Assembly (NCBI GenBank): GCA_902543145.1
Contig: CACBXG010000001.1
Span: forward strand, 206,965-270,964
Length of the DNA stretch: 64,000 nucleotides
DNA from: an uncultured SAR116 cluster alpha proteobacterium
GTDB taxonomy: Bacteria > Pseudomonadota > Alphaproteobacteria > Puniceispirillales > Marisalimonadaceae
Reading direction: 5' to 3'
A model generated the notes under the pieces. That model was not told the origin of the DNA and searched no databases. It worked only from the letters and a program-made list of their open reading frames with translations. Numbering within the stretch: position 1 is the stretch's first letter; the number at the start of each line of letters is the position of its first letter. A program made the translations under genes and the position numbers. Shown one piece after another: positions 43,948 to 53,225 of this stretch.

Positions 43948-44829
43948 TTATTTTTTAATTGCATTTACGTACATATCAAGTACATCATTCAAAGACCTTG
44001 TTTTATCGACTGTTTCTCTAGTCTCTCTAGCAATTGGTGTTTTATTTGCTAGTGACATTATATCGGCTGCACCTTCGTGAAATTTTGAGGTAACTCCAGC
44101 ATCAGAAAAAGTATTAGCAATTTCATACATTTCTCCTTCCCATCTTGCTGCATCAAGAGGAATTCTTGGAACCATCCTTTCCATTGCTGATAATACATCA
44201 GGTTTGCTATATTCCAATTCAGCAAAATATTCAGATGTAAGACCTAGTTTATGAGCAGTTGTCAAAACTGCTGCATGAAGTGCAAAAGTTCCTTTTGTTG
44301 CGCTAGCATAAACCATTTTCATTGCAGAAGCTTTACCTATTTCTAAACCTAAATCTTTTATTATAAATCCTTTTTTGTGGAGCAATTTAACTGGTTGAGT
44401 GTTAGGTCCAGATATATACAACCTTGTTTGTCCATTTTCTACAATTGGATTGAACCCAATGATACCACCATCAATAAAATTACAAAAATTAGAGGATATT
44501 GAATCATTGATTTTTAACGCTGTTTCAGGAGATACAGCATTGCAATCAACATAAGTAATGTGTTTTTCTTTTTTTAAAATTACATCGTTGACTATTTTAG
44601 CTTGTTGAAGAGCAAATTTAGGAGGCAGTATTGATAATATAATATCAGAATTTTCAACAACATTTTCAATCGTACCTAAATCTTCAAAACCGGATAACTC
44701 AGCCAGTTTTTTAGTTCTAATACTTCTCTGACTCAAACAAGTTACAACTCTAAAATTATTATTTTTAAATGCTTTTCCGCATCCATGGCCCATATCTCCA
44801 GGCATTAATATTGCAATTGTTTTTGACAT
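43948..44829 (-). CDS. NAD(P)-dependent beta-hydroxyacid dehydrogenase-like protein with DUF1932 domain
   Basis: A 293-residue protein. The N-terminal Rossmann domain (IAILMPGDMGHGCGKAF, about 4-20) resembles 6-phosphogluconate/3-hydroxyisobutyrate dehydrogenases. A DUF1932 C-terminal domain (about 185-260) contains MKMVYASATKGTFALHAAV. The GGIIGFNP motif replaces the GGP/SGG substrate motif of classical members. Substrate unknown. The next gene leftward is the MFS permease, the next rightward a rhodanese 20 bases away. Confidence 0.82.
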   Translation of the reverse strand: MSKTIAILMPGDMGHGCGKAFKNNNFRVVTCLSQRSIRTKKLAELSGFEDLGTIENVVENSDIILSILPPKFALQQAKIVNDVILKKEKHITYVDCNAVSPETALKINDSISSNFCNFIDGGIIGFNPIVENGQTRLYISGPNTQPVKLLHKKGFIIKDLGLEIGKASAMKMVYASATKGTFALHAAVLTTAHKLGLTSEYFAELEYSKPDVLSAMERMVPRIPLDAARWEGEMYEIANTFSDAGVTSKFHEGAADIMSLANKTPIARETRETVDKTRSLNDVLDMYVNAIKK

Positions 44830-44849
44830 AAAATTTTAAAATAACTGTT

Positions 44850-45227
44850 TTAGTACTTTTTCATTGGGCCACCATTTTTTTCCCAATCTGGAATGCCTCC
44901 TACATTAAGAACATTTTTATATCCCATTTCTATAAGTGTCTTACCAGTTAACGCAGCCTGACCACCAACTCCACAGATAAGTATTATTTCCGCATCTTTT
45001 CTAAGGTTATTATTGTAGAGTGGAGTTGCCTCATCAGCGACAAACTCAATTAGTCCTCTTGGAATTTCTAGACCATCTAAAATTGTTCCTGTTTTTTTAA
45101 TATCAGAACTATCTCTTACATCTATAAAAATTGCTGATTTTGATTTATGCTTTTCAATTGCTTCCTTTACGTCAATTTTTTTTACAACTTCGTTAGCTTC
45201 TTGAAGGTAATCTTTCGCTGTTTTCAT
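44850..45227 (-). CDS. Rhodanese-domain sulfurtransferase-like protein
   Basis: A 125-residue single rhodanese domain. The active-site loop is CGVGGQAALTG with the catalytic Cys (about 85), preceded by FIDVRDSSDI and followed by VGGIPDWEKNGGP, both typical of the family. I start at the ATG at 45227 because a GGAG lies 6 bases before it; a GTG 12 bases upstream also keeps the frame. It could move persulfide sulfur, but no specific acceptor is encoded beside it. Confidence 0.88.
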   Translation of the reverse strand: MKTAKDYLQEANEVVKKIDVKEAIEKHKSKSAIFIDVRDSSDIKKTGTILDGLEIPRGLIEFVADEATPLYNNNLRKDAEIILICGVGGQAALTGKTLIEMGYKNVLNVGGIPDWEKNGGPMKKY

Positions 45228-45245
45228 ATTTTTCTCCACTTTATT

Positions 45246-45704
45246 TTAGTTCAACTGCCCTATAAATTGTGGTTGTGTAACCGCTGTCGTCATCCAACAA
45301 TTTTTGCAATCTTTACTCACAGATGCTTTTTCTAAAAGCCATGTTAAATTGTAGCGTTTATTATCGTACGCGTCTACATTAACTGAATACGCAGCTTTGT
45401 TTTTACTTTCTTCGATTAATTTAATTTTGAATTTAGTTGAATTTAACAATATTTTATAAGATGTATCAGAAATCATTTTTTTAAAATTACTAAATGGTCC
45501 AGTATATCTCTTATTTTCTGGGTGTGCAAATAGCCAACATTGGTGTATTCCAGAATTATTTTTTATTGAGTTTGTCTGAAGGGAGTTCATTTGAAGCTCA
45601 ACAACTTCCACAGATGAAAATAGATCATTTGGCAAAACATCGCTAATAGCTTTATTTATGTTGATTAAAATGAAAATAAAAGAAGAAATAAGAAATAATC
45701 GCAT
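45246..45704 (-). CDS. Exported DUF4864-like protein
   Basis: A 152-residue protein with a signal peptide (about 1-20). The mature part fits DUF4864: VVELQMNSLQTNS (about 34-46), the CWLFAHPENKRYTGPFSNF block (about 56-74) and YKILLNSTKF. Function is unknown. The C-terminus has CKNCW, a CxxC that could be redox active or bind metal. It lies 18 bases before the rhodanese gene in the same direction and is divergent from the TPR protein gene. Confidence 0.7.
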   Translation of the reverse strand: MRLFLISSFIFILININKAISDVLPNDLFSSVEVVELQMNSLQTNSIKNNSGIHQCWLFAHPENKRYTGPFSNFKKMISDTSYKILLNSTKFKIKLIEESKNKAAYSVNVDAYDNKRYNLTWLLEKASVSKDCKNCWMTTAVTQPQFIGQLN

Positions 45705-45772
45705 GTTAATCCTAGAAAAATTTAAACTAGTTTATATATAAGAAAATTATCAGCAAATTAAATGGAGCAATA

Positions 45773-46273
45773 ATGTTTTATCAAAATTTTTTCAAAAAAT
45801 TCATAAAAATCTTTACAATAATTTCTTTAAGTCAATTGCTAGTGGTATCCTCCTTTGCTGCTGGAGGTGGTGGGGACGACAGTAAAAAGATGGATGTTAA
45901 ATCAAGTTATTACTATAAAGCGGTTAAATTGATTAATAAAAAATCATATGAAGCAGCTATAGATAATCTTCTTAAGGCTGAAAAAACAAATAAAAAAGAT
46001 TCTGATATATATAATTATTTAGGTTTCTCATATAGAAAAATGGGTAATCTTGATAAAGCTGCCCAATATTATGATAAAGCTCTTAAAATTTCTCCAAAGC
46101 ACAAGGGTGCTCTTGAATATCAAGGAGAAATGTTTCTTACTCAAGGGAATTTGGAAAAAGCCGAAGCTAATCTAAAAAAACTCAAAAAAATATGTTTTCT
46201 TGGGTGTAAGGAAGAAAAAATGTTAAAAGAGTCAATAATAAAGTATAATAAGGGTCAGAAGAGTTCATATTAA
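45773..46273 (+). CDS. Exported TPR protein
   Basis: A 166-residue protein with a signal peptide (about 1-30, AAGGGGDDSKK after it) and two or three tetratricopeptide repeats (about 45-140), for example YNYLGFSYRKMGNLDKAAQY then YDKALKISPKHKGALEYQGE. A CFLGC pair near residue 143 may form a disulfide. It is likely a periplasmic scaffold; partner unknown. It is 31 bases before the CoA-transferase-like genes but with its own signal peptide need not share their role. Confidence 0.75.
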   Translation: MFYQNFFKKFIKIFTIISLSQLLVVSSFAAGGGGDDSKKMDVKSSYYYKAVKLINKKSYEAAIDNLLKAEKTNKKDSDIYNYLGFSYRKMGNLDKAAQYYDKALKISPKHKGALEYQGEMFLTQGNLEKAEANLKKLKKICFLGCKEEKMLKESIIKYNKGQKSSY

Positions 46274-46304
46274 ACATTATATTTTAAATAAGGGAGAATA
46301 TATA

Positions 46305-47126
46305 ATGAAACAATTTGATGAATTATCTCTCTTAGAAATTGTTGATGAAGTTAAAGATGGAGATTTAATTGGAATTCCAGCAGACTATTCTGGAGTTCCA
46401 ATGGAGTTCACAAAAGAACTAATAAAAAAGGGTGTAAAGGACTTAAAATTATATTGCCTTCCATTGACAACTATTCAAGGTGATATGTTAATAGGTAGCG
46501 GTTGCGTTTCTGAAGTTGAAGCAGCAGCTGTAACTTTAGGTGAATTTGGTTTAGCACCTAGATTTTCAGAAGCTGTAGAGTCAGGTAAAATAATTATAAA
46601 AGATTCTACATGTCCAGCATTACATGCTCAACTTCAAGCTACTGAAAAATCTGTTCCATTTATGCCTCTTCGAGGAGTAATTGGCTCAGATATACAAAAA
46701 TACAGAAAAGACTGGCAAGTTATAGAAAATCCGATGAAATTTACAGGTAACAAGAATGAACCAATCTTGTTACTTCCTGCGGTTCAATTAGATATATTAA
46801 TATTTCATGCACCTTGCGTCGATAAAAATGGAAATATTCAAATTGGAAGGAGACGGGAATTATCAACTCTTGCACATGCCTCAAAAAAAGTATTTGTTAC
46901 AACTGAACGAATTCTAGATATTGATTTATTTGATGATGAATTATCTGCTGCTACTTGTCTGCCGGCATTGTATATTGATGGAATATCTGTTGTTAAAAAT
47001 GGAGCTTGGCCATGCGCTTTGCCAGGAGTTTATTGTGCAGATAATGATGAAATTAAAAAGTACTCTATTGCTGCAAAGACACAAAAAGGCTTTGAGCATT
47101 ACATGAAAAATTACTTATCTAATTAA
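46305..47126 (+). CDS. CoA-transferase family protein, subunit A-like
   Basis: A 273-residue protein of the class I CoA-transferase alpha fold, with the GSGCVSEVEAAAVTLGEFGLAPRF region (about 65-88) and IFHAPCVDKNGNIQIG (about 166-181), both typical of the GctA/IpdA-like branch. A strong GGGAG site precedes the ATG at 46305. It pairs with the next gene as a heterodimer. The branch includes enzymes of aromatic or steroid ring breakdown; which acyl-CoA is used here is unknown. Confidence 0.78.
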   Translation: MKQFDELSLLEIVDEVKDGDLIGIPADYSGVPMEFTKELIKKGVKDLKLYCLPLTTIQGDMLIGSGCVSEVEAAAVTLGEFGLAPRFSEAVESGKIIIKDSTCPALHAQLQATEKSVPFMPLRGVIGSDIQKYRKDWQVIENPMKFTGNKNEPILLLPAVQLDILIFHAPCVDKNGNIQIGRRRELSTLAHASKKVFVTTERILDIDLFDDELSAATCLPALYIDGISVVKNGAWPCALPGVYCADNDEIKKYSIAAKTQKGFEHYMKNYLSN

Positions 47127-47143
47127 TTTAAAGGTTTAATTTT

Positions 47144-47881
47144 TTGATTGAACTTAAAAGAGAAGAGTTATTAATAAGTGAATTAGCTGATTTACTGGTA
47201 AATGATAAGCATATAGCTGTAGGCGCTGCATCGCCAATTCCTGGTGCAGCTGCTCTGTTAGTAAAAGAAGAAGCAAAACTTCAAAACAATAGATTAAGGG
47301 TTACAATATTACATTCAAATAAATATAACAATTTTACTGACGGTGCTAGAGAACTTTTTGATTGTGCTGCTCAAGGCAGAATAGATACTTTCTTTCTAGG
47401 AGGTGTTCAAATTGATGGTGAAGCTAATATAAATTTAGTAGGCACTGGTAGTTATGCAAAAATACAAAAAAGATTTCCAGGTTCATTTGGGTCTGCTTTG
47501 ATGTATTTCGTAGTCCCACAAATTATTTTATTTAGAGAAGAACATTCACCAAGAACTTTAGTCGATAAGGTAGACTTTATTTCTGCGCCTGGATTTTCTG
47601 ACGAAAATATCTACAGACCTGGAGGACCGAAATTTCTATTAACGAATAGAGCTCTATTCAAATTTAATAAACAAAAGAAACGTTTCTGTCTTTTAAAAAT
47701 TCATAATAATGAAAGTTTAGAAAATATCATTAAGCTTACAGGGTTTAAATTTGACGTTGATGATAAAATAACAAATATGTCTATCCCAAATAAAACTCGT
47801 ATAGATATATTAAGAAATAAGATTGCCTATATGGTCTCAGAATTTTATCCAGAATTTGCCGATAAAATTTGGGGTGTTTAA
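47144..47881 (+). CDS. CoA-transferase family protein, subunit B-like, without the usual catalytic Glu motif
   Basis: A 245-residue beta-type partner (IpdB/GctB-like). Family blocks are VGAASPIPGAAALLV (about 26-40), LGGVQIDGEANINLVGTG (about 83-100) and the late VDFISAPGF. Where class I transferases have the catalytic Glu (E-N/S-G), this reads TILHSNK, with no Glu. The M. tuberculosis IpdAB pair also lacks it and acts as a hydrolase on a ring-opened steroid CoA ester, so this pair may not be a true transferase. The start is TTG at 47144, 17 bases after subunit A. Confidence 0.75.
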   Translation: MIELKREELLISELADLLVNDKHIAVGAASPIPGAAALLVKEEAKLQNNRLRVTILHSNKYNNFTDGARELFDCAAQGRIDTFFLGGVQIDGEANINLVGTGSYAKIQKRFPGSFGSALMYFVVPQIILFREEHSPRTLVDKVDFISAPGFSDENIYRPGGPKFLLTNRALFKFNKQKKRFCLLKIHNNESLENIIKLTGFKFDVDDKITNMSIPNKTRIDILRNKIAYMVSEFYPEFADKIWGV

Positions 47882-47887
47882 CTCATA

Positions 47888-48568
47888 ATGAGAAGACCCG
47901 CACTATTAATTTTTATTTTAATTAGTACTTTTTTAATATCTTATATATATCTACAAGAAGTCTTCAATTTAGATAAATTAAGGGAACATATTACATTTTT
48001 GAAAACATGGGTTAGTGAAGAAATTTATATATCAAGGATTTCATTTTTTACTTTATATGTAATAATTTCAGGTTTGTCTTTCCCTGTTGTTCCTACTATT
48101 TTGACAGTTGCAGCTGGAGCCTTGTTTGGAGTTATTGAAGGTGTAATTATAGTTTCCTTTGCATCTACGGTTGGTGCATGTATTTGTTTTCTATTATCGA
48201 GATATCTTTTAAAAGATTTCATTAATAATAAATTTAAAAAAACAAAAGTCATTATAGACAATAAATTTAGCAAAAATGGTATTTATTATCTTTTAAGTCT
48301 CAGATTAATACCTACTATTTCATTTGTATTAATAAATTTAATTATGGGAGTGTTACCTATTTCGCTTTTTAGGTTTTACTATATAAGTCAATTAGGAATG
48401 CTTCCTGCAACAGTAATTTATGTAAATGCTGGCTCAGAAATTTCGAAAGTTAATAGCATTAATGACATTATGTCATTTACAATTATAGTAAGTTTTATAT
48501 TAGTAGCTATTCTTCCAATTTTGATAAAGTTTTTAATGAACTATTTTAGCAAACTAAATAATATTTAA
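47888..48568 (+). CDS. TVP38/TMEM64 (VTT domain) membrane protein
   Basis: A 226-residue inner-membrane protein with about five or six helices. The VTT/DedA-like core includes [17 protein letters not shown] (about 65-81), then the reentrant region and [19 protein letters not shown] (about 137-155). DedA-superfamily proteins are linked to lipid scrambling and proton-motive homeostasis; the specific role here is unknown. It is co-directional with the CoA-transferase pair (6-base gap) and shares 4 bases (TTAA) with the convergent acs. Confidence 0.83.
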   Translation: MRRPALLIFILISTFLISYIYLQEVFNLDKLREHITFLKTWVSEEIYISRISFFTLYVIISGLSFPVVPTILTVAAGALFGVIEGVIIVSFASTVGACICFLLSRYLLKDFINNKFKKTKVIIDNKFSKNGIYYLLSLRLIPTISFVLINLIMGVLPISLFRFYYISQLGMLPATVIYVNAGSEISKVNSINDIMSFTIIVSFILVAILPILIKFLMNYFSKLNNI

Positions 48569-50505
48569 GTATTTTTTCTGTTTTGCACTAAATTTTGAAC
48601 AACTTGTGGATCAGCCAATGTCGATACGTCACCTAACTCTTCATATTCATTTGCGGCTATTTTTCTTAATATTCGTCTCATTATTTTTCCTGACCTTGTT
48701 TTAGGAAGACCTGGGGCAAATTGAATTAAATCTGGTGTAGCAATAGGACCTATTTCTTTCCTTACCCATTGTTTTAATTCTGTCAATAATTCTTCTGATG
48801 TTTTTACGCCAATATTCACAGTAACGTAGGCATAAATGCCTTGACCCTTAATGTCATGTGGGTAACCAACAACTGCTGCTTCAGCAACATTTGTGTGAGC
48901 TACGAGAGCAGACTCAACTTCTGCTGTACCCATTCTATGACCAGACACATTTATTACATCATCAACTCTTCCTGTTATCCAATAATATCCGTCTTCATCT
49001 CTTCTACATCCATCACCAGAAAAGTATCTTCCAGGAAAAGTTGAAAAATACGTATCTATAAAACGTTGGTGGTCACCAAAAACTGTCCTCATTTGACCTG
49101 GCCAAGACATATTAATACATAGATTTCCTTCAGTGGCTCCAGTTAATTCTTTGTTATCACTGTCAACAATAACTGGCAATATTCCAAAAAAGGGTTTTGT
49201 AGCAGAACCTGGTTTTGTATCAGTTGCCCCTGGTAAAGGGGTGATTAAAATTCCTCCAGTTTCAGTTTGCCACCAAGTGTCCACTACTGGACACCTTCCA
49301 TCACCAACAACATTGTTATACCAATTCCATGCTTCTGGATTAATTGGTTCTCCAACACTACCTAAAATTCTTAGGCTATCTCGTTTTGTTTTTTTTACTG
49401 GTTCACTGCCTTCAGCCATCAATGCTCTTATTGCTGTAGGAGCAGTGTAGAATATATTAACTTTATGTTTATCCACTATTTCCCAGAATCTACTTACAGT
49501 TGGGTAGTTTGGTACACCCTCAAACATTAATGTAGTAGCGCCATTTGATAGTGGCCCATAAACTATATAAGAATGTCCTGTTACCCAGCCTACGTCTGCA
49601 GTACACCAATAAATTTCATTTTCTTGATAATCAAAAACATAATGATGTGTCATAGAAGCATAAACCATATATCCTCCAGTTGTATGAAGAACTCCTTTAG
49701 GTTTACCCGTCGATCCTGAAGTATATAATATGAACATTGGATCTTCAGCATTTATTTCAGCGGGTGGACAATTATCTAATGCTTTTTCCATTTCTTCATG
49801 ATACCAAATATCTTGACCGTTTATCCAATTAATTTCAGCTCCTGTTCTTTTAACTACAATTGTAGTTTTGCACATTTTAGCTTTTGAAATGGCCTCATCA
49901 GTATTAGATTTTAAAGGTATCTTTTTTCCTCCTCTTATGCCCTCATCCGCAGTAATAATAATTGTTGAATTACAATCCTCAATTCTTCCAGCTAGAGCGT
50001 CTGGAGAGAAACCACCAAAGACAACTGAATGAATAGCTCCTATTCTAGTACATGCTAACATTGCAACTGTTGCTTCTGGGATCATTGGCATATAGATTGT
50101 TATTCGATCACCTTTTTTTGCACCAGCATTTATTAATACATTAGAAAATTTACATACCTGTTCATGAAGTTCATTATAGCTAATATGTTTGGACTCATTT
50201 GGGTCGTCACCTTCCCAAATAATTGCTGTATTATTACCTTTGGTTTCTAGATGTCTGTCTAAACAATTATAACTAGCGTTTAGTGTTCCATCCTCATACC
50301 ATCTGATATGGAGATCTTCTTTATTATAGGACACATCCCTAATTTTTGTGTAAGGCTTAATCCAGTCAATTCTTTTACCATGTTTTTCCCAAAATTTTTC
50401 AGGATAAGTAATAGATTCTTCGTACATTTTTTCATATTCAGCTTTATTTGTATGAGAATTTTTAATTATGTCAGAGGATGGTTCATATAAATCTTTATTA
50501 TTCAT
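48565..50505 (-). CDS. acs: Acetyl-coenzyme A synthetase
   Basis: Activates acetate to acetyl-CoA through acetyl-AMP; 646 residues, the standard length. The AMP-binding P-loop [15 protein letters not shown] (about 263-277), the WWQTETGG motif (about 413-420) and the C-terminal lysine motif [12 protein letters not shown] (about 602-613, the Lys normally controlled by acetylation) are all present. The N-terminal ACS block, including [19 protein letters not shown], is complete. It stands alone with recX 20 bases upstream in the same direction. Confidence 0.97.
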   Translation of the reverse strand: MNNKDLYEPSSDIIKNSHTNKAEYEKMYEESITYPEKFWEKHGKRIDWIKPYTKIRDVSYNKEDLHIRWYEDGTLNASYNCLDRHLETKGNNTAIIWEGDDPNESKHISYNELHEQVCKFSNVLINAGAKKGDRITIYMPMIPEATVAMLACTRIGAIHSVVFGGFSPDALAGRIEDCNSTIIITADEGIRGGKKIPLKSNTDEAISKAKMCKTTIVVKRTGAEINWINGQDIWYHEEMEKALDNCPPAEINAEDPMFILYTSGSTGKPKGVLHTTGGYMVYASMTHHYVFDYQENEIYWCTADVGWVTGHSYIVYGPLSNGATTLMFEGVPNYPTVSRFWEIVDKHKVNIFYTAPTAIRALMAEGSEPVKKTKRDSLRILGSVGEPINPEAWNWYNNVVGDGRCPVVDTWWQTETGGILITPLPGATDTKPGSATKPFFGILPVIVDSDNKELTGATEGNLCINMSWPGQMRTVFGDHQRFIDTYFSTFPGRYFSGDGCRRDEDGYYWITGRVDDVINVSGHRMGTAEVESALVAHTNVAEAAVVGYPHDIKGQGIYAYVTVNIGVKTSEELLTELKQWVRKEIGPIATPDLIQFAPGLPKTRSGKIMRRILRKIAANEYEELGDVSTLADPQVVQNLVQNRKNT

Positions 50506-50525
50506 TTTCTAATCCTTTTATATTT

Positions 50526-51098
50526 CTATAAATTATCTTCTAAAATTAAATTAGCTTTTTCAATATCTTTAATTTCAAAAACCTTTTTAACAATATCTAA
50601 TGAGAAACCTTTTCTTGAGAGAGCTCCATACCATTTATTTTTTAATTCAAATTCATCAATTTTATTCTCTAAATTCTTTTTATAATATATGCCTATATTT
50701 TTTTTCTTAATAAAATTTATTGCTGCGATCATTTCTGCGTTTTCATGACCCTCGTCTACTATATTAATAGCACATTTGATTATATCATTTGATATTCCTT
50801 TTTCATTTAATTTTGCATAGATAAATCTTTCTGAACCACCTTGACGTCTGATTGAACGAATTTTTGTCTCAGCAAAACGCTTGTCATCAATAAATTTTGC
50901 CAATATCATCTCATTTTTTAAATTTCTTATTATTTTTATTTTATCTAAGTCTTGTAAATTAGCTTTTAAGTTAGTTAGTCTTCGTTTCATTGTCTTTTCA
51001 AACTGGTAAACTGAAACTTCATATCTAGCTAAATAAGACATTGCAGATTTTCTTAGTTTCTTAATTATTTTTTCTTCTTCATTCATGTGAAATTTCAT
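50526..51098 (-). CDS. recX: RecX-type regulatory protein
   Basis: A 190-residue helical protein matching RecX, which binds RecA filaments and limits recombination. The N-terminal AMSYLARYEVSVYQFEKTMKR (about 18-38) and the central DDKRFAETKIRSIRRQGGSER (about 71-91) blocks are diagnostic, including the RFAE core. The third repeat is weaker. recA is not in this window. It is divergent from the ABC-2 permease gene with 80 bases between. Confidence 0.85.
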   Translation of the reverse strand: MKFHMNEEEKIIKKLRKSAMSYLARYEVSVYQFEKTMKRRLTNLKANLQDLDKIKIIRNLKNEMILAKFIDDKRFAETKIRSIRRQGGSERFIYAKLNEKGISNDIIKCAINIVDEGHENAEMIAAINFIKKKNIGIYYKKNLENKIDEFELKNKWYGALSRKGFSLDIVKKVFEIKDIEKANLILEDNL

Positions 51099-51178
51099 TT
51101 TTTTTACTAAATATAATTATTTATTAATATATATAGATTATTAAAATTATAAATATTTATATTGCTGGAGAGAAATTT

Positions 51179-51988
51179 TTGAAAAATAAAAATTTAAAAC
51201 TTGGGGTTAAAAGAAAAATTGGAAAGGTAAATTGGACGGCTTTATTTGCTTTATACATTAAAGAAGTAAAGAGGTTTACGAGTGTGTTTTTACAAACTAT
51301 TACAGCCCCAATGGTTACTACTTTACTTTTTGTAATAGTATTTTCAATTGCGATTGACAGAAATGCTGGATTTCATCAGGTTCCGTTTATAACATTCTTG
51401 GTTCCAGGTTTGATTATGATGAGTGTTATCCAAAATTCTTTTGCAAATGCTTCATCAGCTTTTATGACTGCAAAAGTCCAAGGATCTATTGTGGACTTAT
51501 TAATGGCTCCTTTAGGGCCAATAGAAATTTTGATTGCTCATACTTTAGCTAGCGTCACAAGAGGATTATGTGTTTTTACAGCTTCTTTTTTATTGTTATG
51601 GATTTTAGGAATCATAGATTTTCCTAAAAATATTTTTTGGATGATGTTGTATTTAATTCAAGGAGGTATAACATTGGCCATAATTGGACTACTTTCTGGA
51701 ATATGGGCTCAAAAATTCGATCAATTATCAATAATTTCAAATTTTGTTATTCAACCACTAGCATTTTTATCTGGTACTTTTTATTCAATTGAAAGACTAC
51801 CTGAATCTCTAAAAATTTTAGCTTATTGTAATCCATTTTTTTATGCTATTGATGGGTTAAGATTTAGTTTTATTGGATTAAGTGATGCATCTCCTATATT
51901 AGGAAGTGCAGTTTTACTTTGTTGTAACTTTGCACTAAGTATATTTGCTTGGTATATACTAAAAACAGGTTATAGGCTGAGGTCTTAG
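51179..51988 (+). CDS. ABC-2 type transporter permease
   Basis: A 269-residue membrane protein with six helices and the ABC-2 fold, resembling the YadH/DrrB type. Recognisable parts are YIKEVKRFTSVFLQTITAPM (about 26-45), FLVPGLIMMSVIQNSF (about 75-90) and the C-terminal PLAFLSGTFYSIERLPES (about 196-213), the ABC-2 signature. No ATPase is encoded next to it, so its partner must lie elsewhere. Start is TTG at 51179 behind a GGAG. The dCTP deaminase gene follows after 24 bases. Confidence 0.85.
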   Translation: MKNKNLKLGVKRKIGKVNWTALFALYIKEVKRFTSVFLQTITAPMVTTLLFVIVFSIAIDRNAGFHQVPFITFLVPGLIMMSVIQNSFANASSAFMTAKVQGSIVDLLMAPLGPIEILIAHTLASVTRGLCVFTASFLLLWILGIIDFPKNIFWMMLYLIQGGITLAIIGLLSGIWAQKFDQLSIISNFVIQPLAFLSGTFYSIERLPESLKILAYCNPFFYAIDGLRFSFIGLSDASPILGSAVLLCCNFALSIFAWYILKTGYRLRS

Positions 51989-52012
51989 TTAAAATAATTT
52001 TGGAAATCTAGA

Positions 52013-53161
52013 ATGAATAAAATTCAAAAAATCGCTGGTGTTCTATCAAGTCAAGAAATTTTAGAATTGATTCATAAAAACGTTATTACTAGTAAAAATG
52101 GCATTGAAAGAGATCTAATCCAACCAGCCTCTATAGATTTAAGATTAGGTATAAAAGCATGGAGAGTTCCCGCTTCCTTTCTTCCAGGTAAGGGAAATAA
52201 AATATCTAGTAAATTAAAAGACCTTGCAATGCACGAATTTAGTCTAATAGATGGTGCTGTTTTAGAATGTGGATGTGTGTATATCGTCAAGTTGTTAGAA
52301 AATGTAAGTTTGACTGATAATTTAACAGGGATTGCAAATCCAAAAAGTTCTACTGGAAGACTAGACGTTTTCACTAGGTTAATTGTTGATGGTGCAATGG
52401 AATTTGAAGAAGTTCCACCTGGATATCAGGGACCCTTATATGTAGAAATATCTCCTAGGACATTTTCTGTTTTAGTAAGAACTGGTTCGCGACTTAATCA
52501 ATTAAGATTAAGAAGAGGACAGTCATTTACTTCAGATAAAGAAATGGAAATATTGCAAGAACATGTTGGATTGGTAAGAAATCTAGATAACATTAATCTT
52601 CCTGACAAAATTAAAAATGGTGTTCCTTTATCTGTAGATTTAGTTGGTGAAAATGGTTTGATTGGCTACAAAGCGAGAAAACATTCTATGCTTATAGACA
52701 TCGATAAGCCAAATCATTATAAACGTGAATTATTTTGGGAAAAGATAACTGTAGAAGATCTTTTGTACCAAGGTGGTGATTATCAGAAAAAAAATAATCA
52801 AGGGAGTTTAATATTAAGCCCTGATGCATTCTACATATTAGCTAGTAAAGAATACGTTTCTGTTCCATCAAAGTACGCTGCAGAGATGAGAGCTTATGAT
52901 ACCAAAGTAGGTGAATTTAGAGCTCATTATGCTGGTTTTTTTGATCCTGGATTTGGTTTGACAGAACTTGGTGCGTCTAAAACAAAAGCAGTATTGGAGA
53001 TAAGATCTCATGACGTGCCCTTTTTAATAGAACAAGACCAGACAGTCTGTAGACTTGTTTATGAACCAATGGCAAATATACCAAGTATTTTGTATGGTGA
53101 GGCTGGAAGCTCAAACAATTATCAAGCTCAAGGACTAAAGTTAGCTAAGCATTTTATTTAA
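52013..53161 (+). CDS. dcd: 2'-deoxycytidine 5'-triphosphate deaminase, double-length form
   Basis: A 382-residue enzyme that deaminates dCTP to dUTP for dTMP synthesis. It contains two trimeric-dUTPase-like halves (about 10-190 and 205-370), as in the longer alphaproteobacterial form; the classical E. coli Dcd is about 193 residues. Conserved pieces are QPASIDLRLG (about 39-48), NPKSSTGRLDVFTRLI (about 108-123) and, in the second half, GFFDPGFG (about 309-316) and the EIRSHDVPFLI block. It shares direction with the ABC-2 permease gene but no obvious function. Confidence 0.92.
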   Translation: MNKIQKIAGVLSSQEILELIHKNVITSKNGIERDLIQPASIDLRLGIKAWRVPASFLPGKGNKISSKLKDLAMHEFSLIDGAVLECGCVYIVKLLENVSLTDNLTGIANPKSSTGRLDVFTRLIVDGAMEFEEVPPGYQGPLYVEISPRTFSVLVRTGSRLNQLRLRRGQSFTSDKEMEILQEHVGLVRNLDNINLPDKIKNGVPLSVDLVGENGLIGYKARKHSMLIDIDKPNHYKRELFWEKITVEDLLYQGGDYQKKNNQGSLILSPDAFYILASKEYVSVPSKYAAEMRAYDTKVGEFRAHYAGFFDPGFGLTELGASKTKAVLEIRSHDVPFLIEQDQTVCRLVYEPMANIPSILYGEAGSSNNYQAQGLKLAKHFI

Positions 53162-53225
53162 AATTTCTTATTTATTTCTTTTTAATTATTATTGTATATT
53201 CTTATAAATTTATGAAAGTTTTAGC

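Noticed and set aside
49133..49450. 105-codon antisense frame in acs
   Set aside because: Fully inside acs, with no ribosome site and no recognisable domain.
52072..52374. 100-codon antisense frame in dcd
   Set aside because: Shadow of the dCTP deaminase gene; no supporting feature.
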